Shown: positions 16,250 through 25,905, counted from the first letter of the stretch. The stretch is 64,000 bases of DNA from Bradyrhizobium archetypum (GCF_013114835.1 NZ_JAAVLW010000007.1:248001-312000); one strand, 5' to 3'. Made by a program: numbers and translations. The notes: generated by a model not told the origin, from the sequence alone.

Positions 16250-17730
16250 ACGTATCAGTCAAACCGGGAAAACTGATCAAGGGCCAGACCGGCGACTGGG
16301 AAGTCGTGATCGGGATGGAGGTGCACGCCCAAGTCACCTCGAAGTCGAAATTGTTCTCCGGCGCCTCGACCGAGTTCGGCGGCGAGCCGAACAGCCATGT
16401 CTCGCTGGTCGATGCCGCGATGCCGGGCATGCTGCCGGTCATTAACGAGGAGTGCGTCAGGCAGGCGGTGCGCACCGGCCTTGGCCTGAACGCGAAAATC
16501 AACCTGCGCTCGGTGTTCGACCGCAAGAACTATTTCTATCCGGACTCGCCGCAGGGCTATCAGATCAGCCAGTACAAGTCGCCGATCGTCGGCGAGGGAG
16601 AGGTCGTGGTCGAGCTCGATGGCGGCAAGACAGCGACCATCGGGATCGAGCGGCTGCATCTGGAGCAGGATGCCGGCAAGTTGCTGCACGATCAGTCGCC
16701 GACCATGTCCTATGTCGACTTCAATCGCTGCGGCGTGGCGCTGATGGAGATCGTGTCGAAGCCCGATATTCGCGATGCCGAACAGGCCAAGGCCTACGTG
16801 ACCAAATTGCGCTCGATCCTGCGCTACCTCGGCACCTGCGACGGCGACATGGAGAAGGGCTCACTGCGCGCCGATGTGAACGTTTCCGTGCGCAAGCCGG
16901 GCGGTCCGCTCGGCACCCGCTGCGAAATCAAGAACATGAACTCGATCAACTTCATCGGCCAGGCGATCGAGTATGAGGCGCGGCGCCAGATCGAGATCAT
17001 CGAGGATGGCGGCACGATCGACCAGGAGACGCGCCTGTTCGACCCCAACAAGGGCGAAACGCGCTCGATGCGCTCCAAGGAAGAGGCGCACGACTATCGC
17101 TATTTCCCCGATCCCGACCTGCTGCCGCTCGAGTTCACGCAAGACTACGTCGATGATCTGAAGGCACATCTGCCGGAATTGCCGGACCAGAAGAAGGCGC
17201 GCTTCATCGAGAGCCTCGGTCTGTCGTCCTACGATGCCGGCGTGCTGGTCGCCGAGCGCGAGAGCGCGGTGTTCTACGAAACCGTGCTCGAAGACCTTGC
17301 CGACAAGGGGCGTGACGGCAAGCTCGCGGCGAACTGGGTGATCAACGAACTGTTCGGCCGTCTCAACAAGGAAGGCCATGGAATCGTCGACTCGCCGGTG
17401 TCGCCGGCGCAGCTCGCGGCGATCGTCAGCCTGATCGGCGAGGGCACGATCTCCGGCAAGATCGCAAAAGACCTGTTCGAGATCGTCTGGACGGAAGGCG
17501 GCGACCCGCGCGAGCTGGTCGAGACGCGCGGCATGAAGCAGGTCACTGACTTGGGCGCGATTGAGAAGGTCGTCGACGACATCATCGCTGCCAATCCGGA
17601 CAAGGTCGCGCAGGCGAAGGCCAAGCCGCAACTCGCCGGCTGGTTTGTCGGCCAGGTGATGAAGCAGTCGGGCGGCAAGGCTAATCCGCAGGCCGTGAAC
17701 GACCTGTTGAAGGCGAAGCTCGGCATCTGA
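16246..17730 (+). CDS. gatB: Aspartyl/glutamyl-tRNA amidotransferase subunit B
   Basis: The 494-residue subunit that binds the misacylated tRNA and activates its side-chain carboxylate with ATP. It has the N-terminal signature VVIGMEVHAQVTSKSKLFSG, then the conserved FYPDSPQGYQISQ (near residue 98), DFNRCGVALMEIVSKPD, and EIKNMNSINFI; the C-terminal YqeY-like tail domain is present, ending in AVNDLLKAKLGI. The ATG at 16246 overlaps the preceding stop. An upstream extension of 31 codons is only out-of-frame reading of that gene. Confidence 0.97.
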   Translation: MNVSVKPGKLIKGQTGDWEVVIGMEVHAQVTSKSKLFSGASTEFGGEPNSHVSLVDAAMPGMLPVINEECVRQAVRTGLGLNAKINLRSVFDRKNYFYPDSPQGYQISQYKSPIVGEGEVVVELDGGKTATIGIERLHLEQDAGKLLHDQSPTMSYVDFNRCGVALMEIVSKPDIRDAEQAKAYVTKLRSILRYLGTCDGDMEKGSLRADVNVSVRKPGGPLGTRCEIKNMNSINFIGQAIEYEARRQIEIIEDGGTIDQETRLFDPNKGETRSMRSKEEAHDYRYFPDPDLLPLEFTQDYVDDLKAHLPELPDQKKARFIESLGLSSYDAGVLVAERESAVFYETVLEDLADKGRDGKLAANWVINELFGRLNKEGHGIVDSPVSPAQLAAIVSLIGEGTISGKIAKDLFEIVWTEGGDPRELVETRGMKQVTDLGAIEKVVDDIIAANPDKVAQAKAKPQLAGWFVGQVMKQSGGKANPQAVNDLLKAKLGI

Positions 17731-18299
17731 ATCGTCCCGTAACGGGACATGCTTGCAACGTCGGCGACGTCACGTCGATGTGCGCGTGCATGCATCGATC
17801 GCTCATCGCGATCCAAAACCTAACCGTCGCGACTGCAAGCGCGTGTTGCGAATCGGCGGTCGCGATTCGTCCGGAAAGTTCGTTTTGGCGCGCGTCGGCG
17901 AGACTTCAGCGCTGTGACCATGAAAATTTTTTTGTTGCCAAACTTCGCGACTCAGAGTCCGTGCACACGGCTTTTCCACGGCATCGTTGAGTCGGGACGA
18001 CATTGATCGTTCATCGATCATCGTTGTCGTGATTTCAAAAAAGCGCTGCCGTAAAGGCGATTCCTGCAATTTTGACCAACGCCGATGCGCGTCGTTGCGG
18101 CAGTTTTTGTATCAAGGCGCGAGCGCCTTGCGATGATGTTGATGTCGATGCTTCGCGCGCTCTCTCATCGCGGTGTCAACACTTCCTTAAGCGGGACGCT
18201 GTTTTTTTGAATGCGTTGGTGTATTCGGGATGTCGTGCATCTCGATTCCCGAGTGCACGCAGCAGACTAAAGCCATCTCACTTACATTAGGAGGGCAAC
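17731..18299. other. Long intergenic region upstream of the lysine-rich microprotein
   Basis: No ORF in these 569 bases looks coding. Visible elements are a T-rich block around 17929-17940, short dyads such as GATCGTTCATCGATC near 18004, and AAGGCGCGAGCGCCTT near 18114. Base composition is less GC-rich than in neighbouring genes. It may hold a long leader or an RNA, but nothing recognisable. Confidence 0.5.
18289..18295 (+). promoter_or_regulatory. Ribosome binding site of the lysine-rich microprotein
   Basis: AGGAGGG lies four bases before the ATG at 18300. It is nearly the full anti-Shine-Dalgarno complement and is stronger than most in the window, which supports the short downstream frame as a highly translated gene. 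Confidence 0.75.
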
Positions 18300-18392
18300 A
18301 TGGCCAAGAAAGCTAAGAAGGCAAAGAAGGCGAAGAGCGCAGTGAAGAAGACTGCGAAGAAGACCCGCAAGGTCGCCAAGAAGAAGAAGTAA
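18300..18392 (+). CDS. Lysine-rich histone H1-like microprotein (30 residues)
   Basis: A 31-codon frame including stop, encoding a peptide that begins MAKKAKKAKKAKSAVKK and ends KKKK. It contains only Met, Ala, Lys, Ser, Val, Thr and Arg; about 18 of 30 residues are basic. The pattern resembles the AKKA repeats of bacterial histone H1-like and AlgP/Hc1-type tails that bind DNA or RNA. A strong ribosome binding site precedes it. It has no operon partner. A nucleic-acid-binding role is inferred from composition only. Confidence 0.7.
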   Translation: MAKKAKKAKKAKSAVKKTAKKTRKVAKKKK

Positions 18393-19245
18393 GTTCGCTT
18401 CTTTGAGAATTGCCGGCGGCTTGATGCCGGCACGTCACACGAGCCCCGGATGAAAGTCTGAAGGCTCTGGTCGACGAAAGAGGGTGTCGGCGAGACATCA
18501 GGTCAACGGTCGGATCGCATTTCGGAAGAGCGTCTTTCAAAGAGGTCGCTCTCTCAAAACCGGTCCGGCAGAAGAAACGGGTTTTCTTCGTTCGGTGCGG
18601 ATATCCTTAACTATCCGCAATTTCATCGGGCCAAAGCCCGGTATGAAATCTGGTCCTGACGTGTTCGCCGACGCCCTCGTTCCCCTGGGGCGTACTCGTC
18701 CCCCTGGAACGCCCACTTTCGCTGGAGCGCTCCGACGGCCCCACATCAGGCGTCCGGTGCCGAACTCTTTCCCACCTTCATTTGATTGATCGTTCGCAGC
18801 CGTCGATGGTTTCGGTTCCGCCTGCCGTGGCCAGGCATGTTGTCGCCGCCAAGCTTTTGTCCCACGTGCCGTATCGGTCGCAGAGGCCGCTGAACTGTGG
18901 ATCGTCAGCCGGAAGCCGTCATTTGGGCGGCGCGTTGCGCTGATCCGGTAACCGGTGATGACGCGGCAGGCTGCCGCAATGGTTATCGTTGTGCGAAGTC
19001 GCAGGGTAAACCGAATTTGACGGTCGCCGACTTCTCCCTGTGCCGCAGGCATTTCTGCGATTCCGTGTTCGACGGCGGGAGCCGCGCGTTTACACCTCGT
19101 TTATCGCGAACCTTAAACTGCCCTTCAAATTTGATCGGCCATGATCGCCTTAACACAGACCGGAAAAACGGCGTTGCGGGTGTTTCAACATTGGACAGGG
19201 GCCGCGCTCGGGGGAGGGCGGCAACGATAAAAAGGGGAGCTACGG
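18393..19245. other. Intergenic region without a supportable gene
   Basis: In these 853 bases only a small hairpin can be named: TGCCGGC at 18411-18417 with GCCGGCA at 18426-18432, without a T run, 18 bases after the microprotein stop. The several 100-170 codon frames here have no recognisable domain, lack good ribosome binding sites and overlap one another. Confidence 0.5.
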
Positions 19246-19512
19246 ATGTTTCAGGGGCAGATCGATCTCGACACGGCCATTCCGGTGGAGGCGACGGCGA
19301 TCCCGGACGTGCTGTTCGAGCGCGGCCTTTACTGGGCGAGCGGCCGTTCCGGCGTGGTGAATCTCGTTGCGGCCCACAAATGGTTCAATCTGGCCGCACT
19401 GAAGGGGCGTGCGGATGCAATCGCGATGCGCCGCGAAGTCGCCGCGATGATGTCGGACGCCGAAATCGCCACGGCGCAGCGCGAAGCCCGCGCCTGGATG
19501 ACGGCGCACTGA
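19246..19512 (+). CDS. Sel1-like repeat protein, short
   Basis: An 88-residue protein preceded by AAAAGGGGAG. Residues 24-50 read FERGLYWASGRSG followed by NLVAAHKWFNLAALKG, matching a Sel1/tetratricopeptide unit (alanine-rich helix, W-F-x-x-A-A-x-x-G). One full unit and part of a second are present. Such units mediate protein contacts; here there is no signal peptide or extra domain. It converges on the broken DUF1186 gene. Confidence 0.75.
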   Translation: MFQGQIDLDTAIPVEATAIPDVLFERGLYWASGRSGVVNLVAAHKWFNLAALKGRADAIAMRREVAAMMSDAEIATAQREARAWMTAH

Positions 19513-19523
19513 GGTGGCCGGCG

Positions 19524-20289
19524 TCACGCCGGCGGATTTCCGCTGGCAAAGGCAGCATTTCTTCCGCTTTCTTGCCGCTCCCGCAGGGGCAGGGATCGTT
19601 GCGCCCGACATGTCGCCAGGGATTCCTGACCGGCTCCTGGGGATATGCGAGATCGGCCCAGGGTGATGTGTCATCACCCTCTTCGAAAGCGTCGTCTTCC
19701 AAACCGCGCGTCAGTCCAGCGAGTCGAGCACGTCCTCGATGTAGCCAATATTGACCTGCGTGAATCGTCCGATGTCATCGGGCGCATCCGCATCCGGTCG
19801 CGATCGATGCGGCGTTCCCAGCCAGAAACGTCGCCGCGCCGAACAACGCTTCACGGACGAACCCGTCGATCGAACTGTCGATCATCAAGGCGAACAGCGC
19901 GTCGGCATCGCCATCGAACACGCCGGCGACGATCTTGGCCATGCTTTCGGTGACGGCATCGCCGAGCAGATCGTTCACGTCTCGGAAGGGACGGCGCAGC
20001 AAATGCAGCAGCGGCTGGCAAGCTTTGCTGTCGCGCGCAGCGCCCAGAATATGGATTCCGCGGAACAGCAGAAAGCTTTCATCATCCGACAGGTGCGCGC
20101 CATCCGCCGCCCGCCGCAGCAGGACGCGCAATTTCGGCTCGGGTTCCTCGATTCGCAGCGTGCAAATTCCGATCGCGAAATCCGGCAGCTTCTCTTCCGT
20201 CGCGATGGCGTGGAGGTAATCGTCGATCGCACCGAGATCGGGCATGTTCTCGCCGTCGCCCAGGATCGCTCAAGCTCCTCCTTCTTCAT
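19524..20289 (-). pseudogene. Broken DUF1186 / SEC-C domain protein gene
   Basis: Pieces of one protein are spread over three frames. An ATG at 20289 with GGAGG before it starts MKKEEL, then the frame slips near 20268. The main body (about 20245-19810) reads as DUF1186 (PFRDVNDLLGDAVTESMAKI, then VFDGDADALFALMIDSS) up to FLAGN. After a slip and an apparent internal deletion near 19800, RFTQVNIGYIEDVLDSLD ends at a stop at 19711-19713. One base out of frame, DTSPWADLAYPQEPVRNPW leads into VGRNDPCPCGSGKK. A last slip near 19563 separates this from KKCC, completing the SEC-C zinc motif. At least four lesions argue for a pseudogene; assembly error cannot be excluded. Confidence 0.75.
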
Positions 20290-20535
20290 GCGGGCCTCCA
20301 TGGCGAGTTGATGGGCGCGCGTTTGCGAGCCGCGAACCGTAGCGCATTTGGCACGAAAATTATGCGGTCATGATGCAGAAGGAAGGATAAGGCTTGTTCG
20401 ATTTGATCAACCGAAGGATCGCAGGCGCTCACGATGACCAGCCCGCCGTCGCTGGTTCGCAGCTATGGCGCCGCACCCGCCTTCGCTTGCGTTCCGTCGC
20501 GGGTATGCCGCGCCGAAGCGCAAGCGATGAGCAGG

Positions 20536-20629
20536 TGGCGGAGCCGGAGGGATTCGAACCCTCGATAGGGCTTTACAACCCTATAACGGTTTAGCAAACC
20601 GCCGCCTTCAGCCACTCGGCCACAGCTCC
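20536..20629 (-). tRNA. tRNA-Ser (anticodon GCT)
   Basis: Read on the minus strand the gene starts GGAGCTGTGGCCGAGTGGC and ends GGCTCCG followed by an encoded CCA. The anticodon loop is TTTGCTAAA within the stem around 20588-20602, giving GCT for serine AGC/AGU codons. The T arm GGGTTCGAATCCC and the long class II variable arm (TATAGGGTTGTAAAGCCCTAT), typical of tRNA-Ser, are present. The total is 94 bases with CCA. Confidence 0.95.
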
Positions 20630-21636
20630 ATAAGCGCGGATATGCCTGACGCGAGGGCCAGCCGCAAGCGCCAGATTCAGATTACGCCAAGGCCATTTAG
20701 AGGCGCCGCGCTTCCGCGGCGCGCGGGCATCCTGCGGGGCGCTTTACTGCCGCAGCTTTCGGGACTTTGCGCGGGCCAACGACACTATATATGAGGCGAC
20801 CGGCACCCCCGCTTGGCGCGATCATGGCGTCTCTGTCGTCGCAGGAATGCTCCGCGCAGGCCGGGTCCCGGTTGCCTCGAAATGAAGCATCTCGTCGCGC
20901 GAATGTGATTCGACATCGCTGCTGAGGTGATTCGGCCCCTTTGAGCGGTCAAATCGCGCGATATGCGGGTGGCGCCTGCGCGGCAATCTGCAAGTGCATT
21001 TTTGATCATCGGGAAGGGCGAGCGTTCTTGGCGCTCTCGCCGTCGACCGGCGGGCTCCTGGGCGGCGAGACGCGGCCTCGAGCCTTAGTAATCGTCATAA
21101 TTGTGGCCAGGCGGCGGCCTCATCCTCCGTCGCGCAGATACAGCGAACCATCCCGTCCGGGCCCTCTGACGACTCTATTATGTGTGTGACGTCGGATCGG
21201 ATTCGGCTGATCGATTCGACGATGCAAAGCGCGTTGAAGGGCGGACAGAGGATTGCTGCGGTGCCCGCGGCATCTTTTCGGTGTCACCTGGGGCTATTCA
21301 AAAATAGCAAGTAAAAACAGTAGCTTGCAGAAAAAATTCGATCACAAACACGTGTTATTTGTGCAACACCCTCCGGAAAAGGGGTGAAGTCAGGGCGTCC
21401 GAAGCGGTTCCCTTGTTGCTTGTGAAGAAGTCCTCGGTAATTGTGATTGCGCGACGGAGGGGGGCATCCCGAGGTCGTCCCGTTTTAGGTGGTTCGCTTA
21501 AGTCCCTCGCGTTCATGCGGGAGTGTCCGAAGGCGCGAAGCGACTAAGCGGGTTTCAGGGGACAAGGGAACCAACCTTAGGGTGTTTCACCCAGCGGATC
21601 CGGAACCTTCCCTACAGAGCAACTTGGAGGTTTAAC
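20630..21636. other. Long intergenic region: tRNA-Ser upstream flank and porin leader
   Basis: These 1,007 bases hold no convincing gene. An AT-rich segment around 21296-21360 is the likeliest promoter zone for the porin, leaving a leader of 200-300 bases. Small hairpins in the leader include GGGTG-TTT-CACCC near 21580 and CACCCTCCGGAAAAGGGGTG near 21367. No riboswitch was recognised. Confidence 0.5.
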
Positions 21637-23220
21637 ATGAAGATGGTTAAGAGCCTTATTCTCGGCTCAGCGGCGGGTTTGATCGCCATGAGCGGAGCAC
21701 AGGCGGCCGATCTTCCCGTCAAGGCCAAAGCGGTCGAGTACGTGAGGATCTGCTCCCTTTACGGCGCGGGTTTCTTCTATATCCCGGGCACCGACACCTG
21801 CATCAAGCTGGGTGGTTATCTGCGCATCGACACCACGTTCAATGGCAACGTTTACGGTGGACCGGCTTGGTCTGGTGATCTCGGCCAGGGCAACCGTTAC
21901 CGTGACTACTTTGCCGGCCGTTCTCGTCTGGCGCTGACGGTTGATACCCGTACCGCCACCGAATATGGCGTTGTCCGCACCTTCGGTCAGGCCAACATCC
22001 AGTTCAACAACTTCGGAACGGGCAACCCGACCGCTATCAATACCTTCCCGGCTTCCAGTGCCAACGGCCTGATGACGGCGGGTGGCGGCTACGTCGCGGT
22101 TGACATGATCTTCCTGCAGTTCGCTGGCTTCACCTTCGGTAAGTCGGCTTCCGCATTCGCGACGCCGTGGCACGGCTATCCGGGCAACAACAATTCGTTC
22201 CTGATGGGCGGCCACGACAGTGTCACGGGCGTGAACAACATCCAGTACACCGTTCAGTTCGGCAACGGCGTGTCGGGCACCATCGGTCTCGATGATCCGA
22301 CCCAGTACAACCGTACCAACCTGCTCAACCTCAGCCTCGCTGCAAACGCCACTGGCGTTCCCGGTCCGACGGCCTTCGCAGGCGCGGGCGTCAACTCCTA
22401 CGGCGGTACCCACGCTCCGGACATCGTCGGTAACATTCGCGTTGACCAGGCTTGGGGTCTGTTCCAGATTTCGGGTGCTGCGCACCTCGTGAATGCTTCC
22501 TACAACATCCTCGGCCCCACCGGCGCTCCGAACAACCTGTCGGAAATCTCCGGTCACCCCGAAGACAAGTGGGGCGGTGCCGTGATGGCTGCGTTGCAGA
22601 TCAAGAACCTCCCGACTGGCGCCGGCGACGACTTCAAGATCGACGCTACCTTCGCCAAGGGTGACACCAAGCAGGTGGTTTCCACGAGCGGCACTTCGCC
22701 GAGCTTCGCCATGTTCGGTTCGACGGGTCTTGCGGGCGGTTACCAGAGCATTGGCTTCGGTCAGACGGCTGACGCCGTATTCCTGCCGATTGCCAACGGC
22801 GGTACCGGCGACATCAAGCTGGTGGACGCATGGGGCATCCGGGGCGCGTTCAACCACAACTGGGATCCCTACTGGTCGACCAGCCTCTGGGGCAGCTACG
22901 GCTCCGTGCGCTACGGCGGTACGGTTGGCGATCTCACCACGGCCAAGGGTCAATGGTGCGCCAACTACACGACTGGCAAGGTCGTGTCTGCAGACTATAG
23001 CTGCAACCCGGACTTTAACTTCGCCCAGGTTGGTGTGATCACCCGCTGGACTCCCGTCAAGAACCTGACGTTCTCGGCTGAAGTCGGCGCGTTCTTCCTC
23101 GACCAGAAGTTCACCGGTTCTGCCGTTCTGACGCCGACGGCTCCCAAGCCGACCGCGATCTACGAGTTCCGCGATCAGAGCACCGTGTTCCTGAACGTTC
23201 GCGCTCAGCGTAACTTCTGA
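21637..23220 (+). CDS. Outer-membrane porin, Bradyrhizobium type (porin_2 family)
   Basis: A 527-residue beta-barrel precursor. A signal peptide starting MKMVKSLILGSAAGLIAMSG is cleaved after AQA near residue 23, giving a mature N-terminus ADLPVKAKAVEYVRICSLYG. The two cysteines framing FYIPGTDTCIKLGGYLRIDT and the C-terminal phenylalanine (RAQRNF) needed for barrel assembly are typical of rhizobial porins. GGAGG lies six bases before the ATG. Codon use is more C-ending and uniform than in the neighbours, as expected for an abundant protein. A terminator follows. Confidence 0.95.
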   Translation: MKMVKSLILGSAAGLIAMSGAQAADLPVKAKAVEYVRICSLYGAGFFYIPGTDTCIKLGGYLRIDTTFNGNVYGGPAWSGDLGQGNRYRDYFAGRSRLALTVDTRTATEYGVVRTFGQANIQFNNFGTGNPTAINTFPASSANGLMTAGGGYVAVDMIFLQFAGFTFGKSASAFATPWHGYPGNNNSFLMGGHDSVTGVNNIQYTVQFGNGVSGTIGLDDPTQYNRTNLLNLSLAANATGVPGPTAFAGAGVNSYGGTHAPDIVGNIRVDQAWGLFQISGAAHLVNASYNILGPTGAPNNLSEISGHPEDKWGGAVMAALQIKNLPTGAGDDFKIDATFAKGDTKQVVSTSGTSPSFAMFGSTGLAGGYQSIGFGQTADAVFLPIANGGTGDIKLVDAWGIRGAFNHNWDPYWSTSLWGSYGSVRYGGTVGDLTTAKGQWCANYTTGKVVSADYSCNPDFNFAQVGVITRWTPVKNLTFSAEVGAFFLDQKFTGSAVLTPTAPKPTAIYEFRDQSTVFLNVRAQRNF

Positions 23221-23248
23221 TCCCGAAAGACTTGAAACACCAGGAGAA

Positions 23249-23283
23249 CCCCCGGCAGGCAACTGCCGGGGGTTTTTCTTTTC
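23249..23283 (+). terminator. Rho-independent terminator of the porin gene
   Basis: CCCCCGGCAG (23249-23258) pairs with CTGCCGGGGG (23263-23272) around a GCAA loop, followed by TTTTTCTTTT. It is 29 bases after the porin stop and is the clearest intrinsic terminator in the window. Confidence 0.95.
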
Positions 23284-23289
23284 ATTGTG

Positions 23290-23375
23290 GGTCGGCGAAT
23301 GGCGAACAGGGGAGTGGCGAATAGGGAAGATTGGCAGAGTGAGGGTCCACTGGCCATTCGCTATTCGCCACTCGC
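23290..23375. repeat. Dispersed repeat with GGCGAATAG/CTATTCGCC arms
   Basis: GGCGAATGGCGAA and GTGGCGAATAG on the left answer GGCCATTCGCTATTCGCCAC on the right, as an imperfect palindrome between the porin and the lytic transglycosylase. Related elements occur at about 27731 and 61974. Confidence 0.7.
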
Positions 23376-23385
23376 TCGATGGCCG

Positions 23386-25617
23386 CTATTCCACGCTGGC
23401 GCCGCGATGCAGGTCGGCTTCGATCTGGAGCTTGGTTCCCCCGCCAAACCGCGCGCGATAGACCTGCAGATTCTCCATGATCCGCTGCACGTAGTTCCGC
23501 GTCTCGGAGAACGGGATCAGCTCGACCCAATCGACGGCATCGACCTTGGGATCGCGCGGATCGCCATAGCGCTCGATCCATTTCTTCACGCTGCCGCGGC
23601 CGGCATTGTAGCCGGCGAAGGTAAGGATGTACGAGCCGCGGTAGTCCTCGAGCAATCCGCCGAGCTCGGCAGCGCCAAGCATGGCATTGTAGACGGAATC
23701 GGTCTTCATCCGCTGAAGGTCGAAGCTGACGCCGGCCCGCTTGCAAACATAGCGGCCGGCCTCCGGCGTGACCTGCATCAGGCCATAGGCTTGGGCCGGG
23801 GACACCACGGCCGGATTGAAGGCGCTTTCCTGCCGCGCGATCGAGTAGACGACGCTGGGCTCGACCTCGGGGCCGAGCTGCTTGAATGACGGAATGCCCA
23901 TCACGGGATAGGCGTAGTGATCGAACGGCAAGCCGCGGTTGAGCGCGGCCTTGCCGAGCAGCAGCATGCCGCGGGCATCATGGTGGCGCGCCGTGAGTTC
24001 GCCGAGACCCACCACGGCATCGGGATCGCCGTTCTCGCCCATGTCGGCGAGGATCGGGATCGCAAGCTCGCGCTCATCGAGCTCATAGAGCAACTGCACG
24101 GCGCGGACGATCTCGAGCCGCTCGACTCCGCGGCCGCGGCCACTCGGGATGCCGTTCAATTCGAGTTGCGGCAAGCCGAGCTTGGCGCGCGCCAGTTGGC
24201 CGTAATAGCTGGTCGATTGCTCCGCTGCCCGTCCATAAGCCGCGCGGGCTTCCTGCGCGCGGCCGGCGGCTTCCGCTGCGCGGCCTTGCCAATAGCCGGC
24301 GCGCGCGAGCGCGGTCGGATTCGCGCTGCCGACGCCGATGCGCGCGAAATGCTGGGCGGCGACTGCCGGATCTTTCAAGAACCGTAGCGCAATCCAGCCG
24401 GCGGTGAACTCCTGCTCGGTCTTGTAGATGTCGCGCGTCGGCAGCGCCGCATCGCGCGCGATGAGATAGGCGGTGCGATGCTCGCCGACATCCAGCATCT
24501 TGCGCGCCAGCAGGCGCCGCTCGATCCACCATTCATTGAGATTATGCAGGCGGTTCGGATCTTTCGGCGCGTTCAGCATGAGCTGCGCCGCTTCGCTGAA
24601 CTTTTCTTCGCGGCGAAGGAGCTGGATCTTCGCGAAGAGATAGCCGGTTTCGCCATGCAGTTCGTGCGGCACCGCTTCGAGCAGGGCCCTGAGGTTGGAA
24701 GCTTTCTTGTTGGCCGCGATGCGCGCTTTTGCGAGCGCGACATGGCCCGATCCGAGTCGTTTCGCGGCGCGCATGCCGCCGGCTTCCTGCTCGGTGCCGT
24801 AAAGCAGCGAATCCATCCGTGCCTTGTGGTCGCCCGCGGTTAACAGCGCGCCGAACATGTCGAGCGCCGCGGTCTCGGTGTCTTCCGACATGCCATCATG
24901 ACGCCAGGCCTCGCGGACCAGCCGCTCGGCGTTGGCGCGATCGCCACGCGCGAGCATCACTTTCGCCAGCGCGAATTTTCCCTTGGCCGAGATCGGCGAT
25001 TCGTTTGCGAACCACGACCACACCGTGGCGTCGTCGCGTCGGTCATCCCACAGGGCGGCCTCGATGCGCCGGCGCAGGAAAATTTGGGACGGCCAGCTCG
25101 GATTTGCCGAAACAAACGCACGGTAGCGCTCGACGGAAGCATTGTTGTTGTCGCTGCGCAGGATCAGCCACTCCGCGAGCTTGCGGGCGACTGGATCCGA
25201 GATCGCTGCCTGCGCCTGCGTTGCGTCGCCAGGCTTCTGCTTGCGCACGAGCTCGATGACGTTTTCCAGCGCGTCCTTGTCGGCCTGCGACGTCGAGGAG
25301 GTCGCGGCGACCGCTGCCGGCGCCACCTGTTTGCGCGGCGGCGGGGCGGCATGCTGGCGCGTCGCCGGCGCCAGCACAGGCGGCGGTGGAGCCGGCGCCG
25401 CAGGCGCATGGGCGGTCGCCGCCGAGGTGTGGGCGGCCGGCACGTTGCTAGTTGCAGATTTGGGAACGACGTTGCGGGCGATCGGCCGCGGCTTCGGCAT
25501 GGGAACTTTTGGCTTGGCCCAGGCTTCCAGAGGGAAGGCAGTCAGGCCGATCGCCAGCGCCAAGCCCGTGGCCAGTGCGGTCGATCGCAATGCGGCGGCG
25601 CGGGCGGAAGGGATCAC
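23386..25617 (-). CDS. Soluble lytic murein transglycosylase (Slt family)
   Basis: A 743-residue periplasmic enzyme that cleaves peptidoglycan to 1,6-anhydro-muropeptides. After a signal peptide (SALATGLALAIGLTAF region, ending AWA) comes a Pro/Ala-rich linker, a long alpha-superhelical region of about 450 residues, then the SLT domain near the C-terminus. The SLT domain shows YSIARQESAFNP with the catalytic glutamate, AYGLMQVTPEAG and FAGYNAGRGSVKKW. I prefer the GTG at 25617, which has AGAGGA before it and puts the signal peptide at the N-terminus; a GTG at 25710 would add 31 residues. Confidence 0.9.
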   Translation of the reverse strand: MIPSARAAALRSTALATGLALAIGLTAFPLEAWAKPKVPMPKPRPIARNVVPKSATSNVPAAHTSAATAHAPAAPAPPPPVLAPATRQHAAPPPRKQVAPAAVAATSSTSQADKDALENVIELVRKQKPGDATQAQAAISDPVARKLAEWLILRSDNNNASVERYRAFVSANPSWPSQIFLRRRIEAALWDDRRDDATVWSWFANESPISAKGKFALAKVMLARGDRANAERLVREAWRHDGMSEDTETAALDMFGALLTAGDHKARMDSLLYGTEQEAGGMRAAKRLGSGHVALAKARIAANKKASNLRALLEAVPHELHGETGYLFAKIQLLRREEKFSEAAQLMLNAPKDPNRLHNLNEWWIERRLLARKMLDVGEHRTAYLIARDAALPTRDIYKTEQEFTAGWIALRFLKDPAVAAQHFARIGVGSANPTALARAGYWQGRAAEAAGRAQEARAAYGRAAEQSTSYYGQLARAKLGLPQLELNGIPSGRGRGVERLEIVRAVQLLYELDERELAIPILADMGENGDPDAVVGLGELTARHHDARGMLLLGKAALNRGLPFDHYAYPVMGIPSFKQLGPEVEPSVVYSIARQESAFNPAVVSPAQAYGLMQVTPEAGRYVCKRAGVSFDLQRMKTDSVYNAMLGAAELGGLLEDYRGSYILTFAGYNAGRGSVKKWIERYGDPRDPKVDAVDWVELIPFSETRNYVQRIMENLQVYRARFGGGTKLQIEADLHRGASVE

Positions 25618-25905
25618 GGCTTTCCTCTGCGGCGGCGAATCATTCAATCGCTCCAGCCTTAGGTCTATTGATCGAATTTGTGGACAAAGTACTAAAAGCG
25701 TCGTGGCCACCCTGTTTGCGCCATCACCACGGCAAAATCGCGGCTAACGGGCCTTTGCGGGAAGGCGGCTCCGTCAAGGCCAAGAAAGAGCGTCGAAACA
25801 AAGCGGTACCGCCTCATGCACGGCCCTTTCGCCTGATCGCCAGACCCGATATGAATTGAGATCCAGTTTCGGTCGAGCCGTTTCTTAAGCGTTTGGAGGA
25901 CGTCC

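Noticed and set aside
18537..19052. A 171-codon minus-strand frame in the gene-poor zone
   Set aside because: No domain, no ribosome binding site, low-complexity Arg/Pro/Ser content and overlap with other random frames.
21667..23262. A 531-codon open frame antisense to the porin
   Set aside because: Produced by the strongly biased codon use of the porin gene; composition is rich in Arg, Val and Glu with no recognisable domain.
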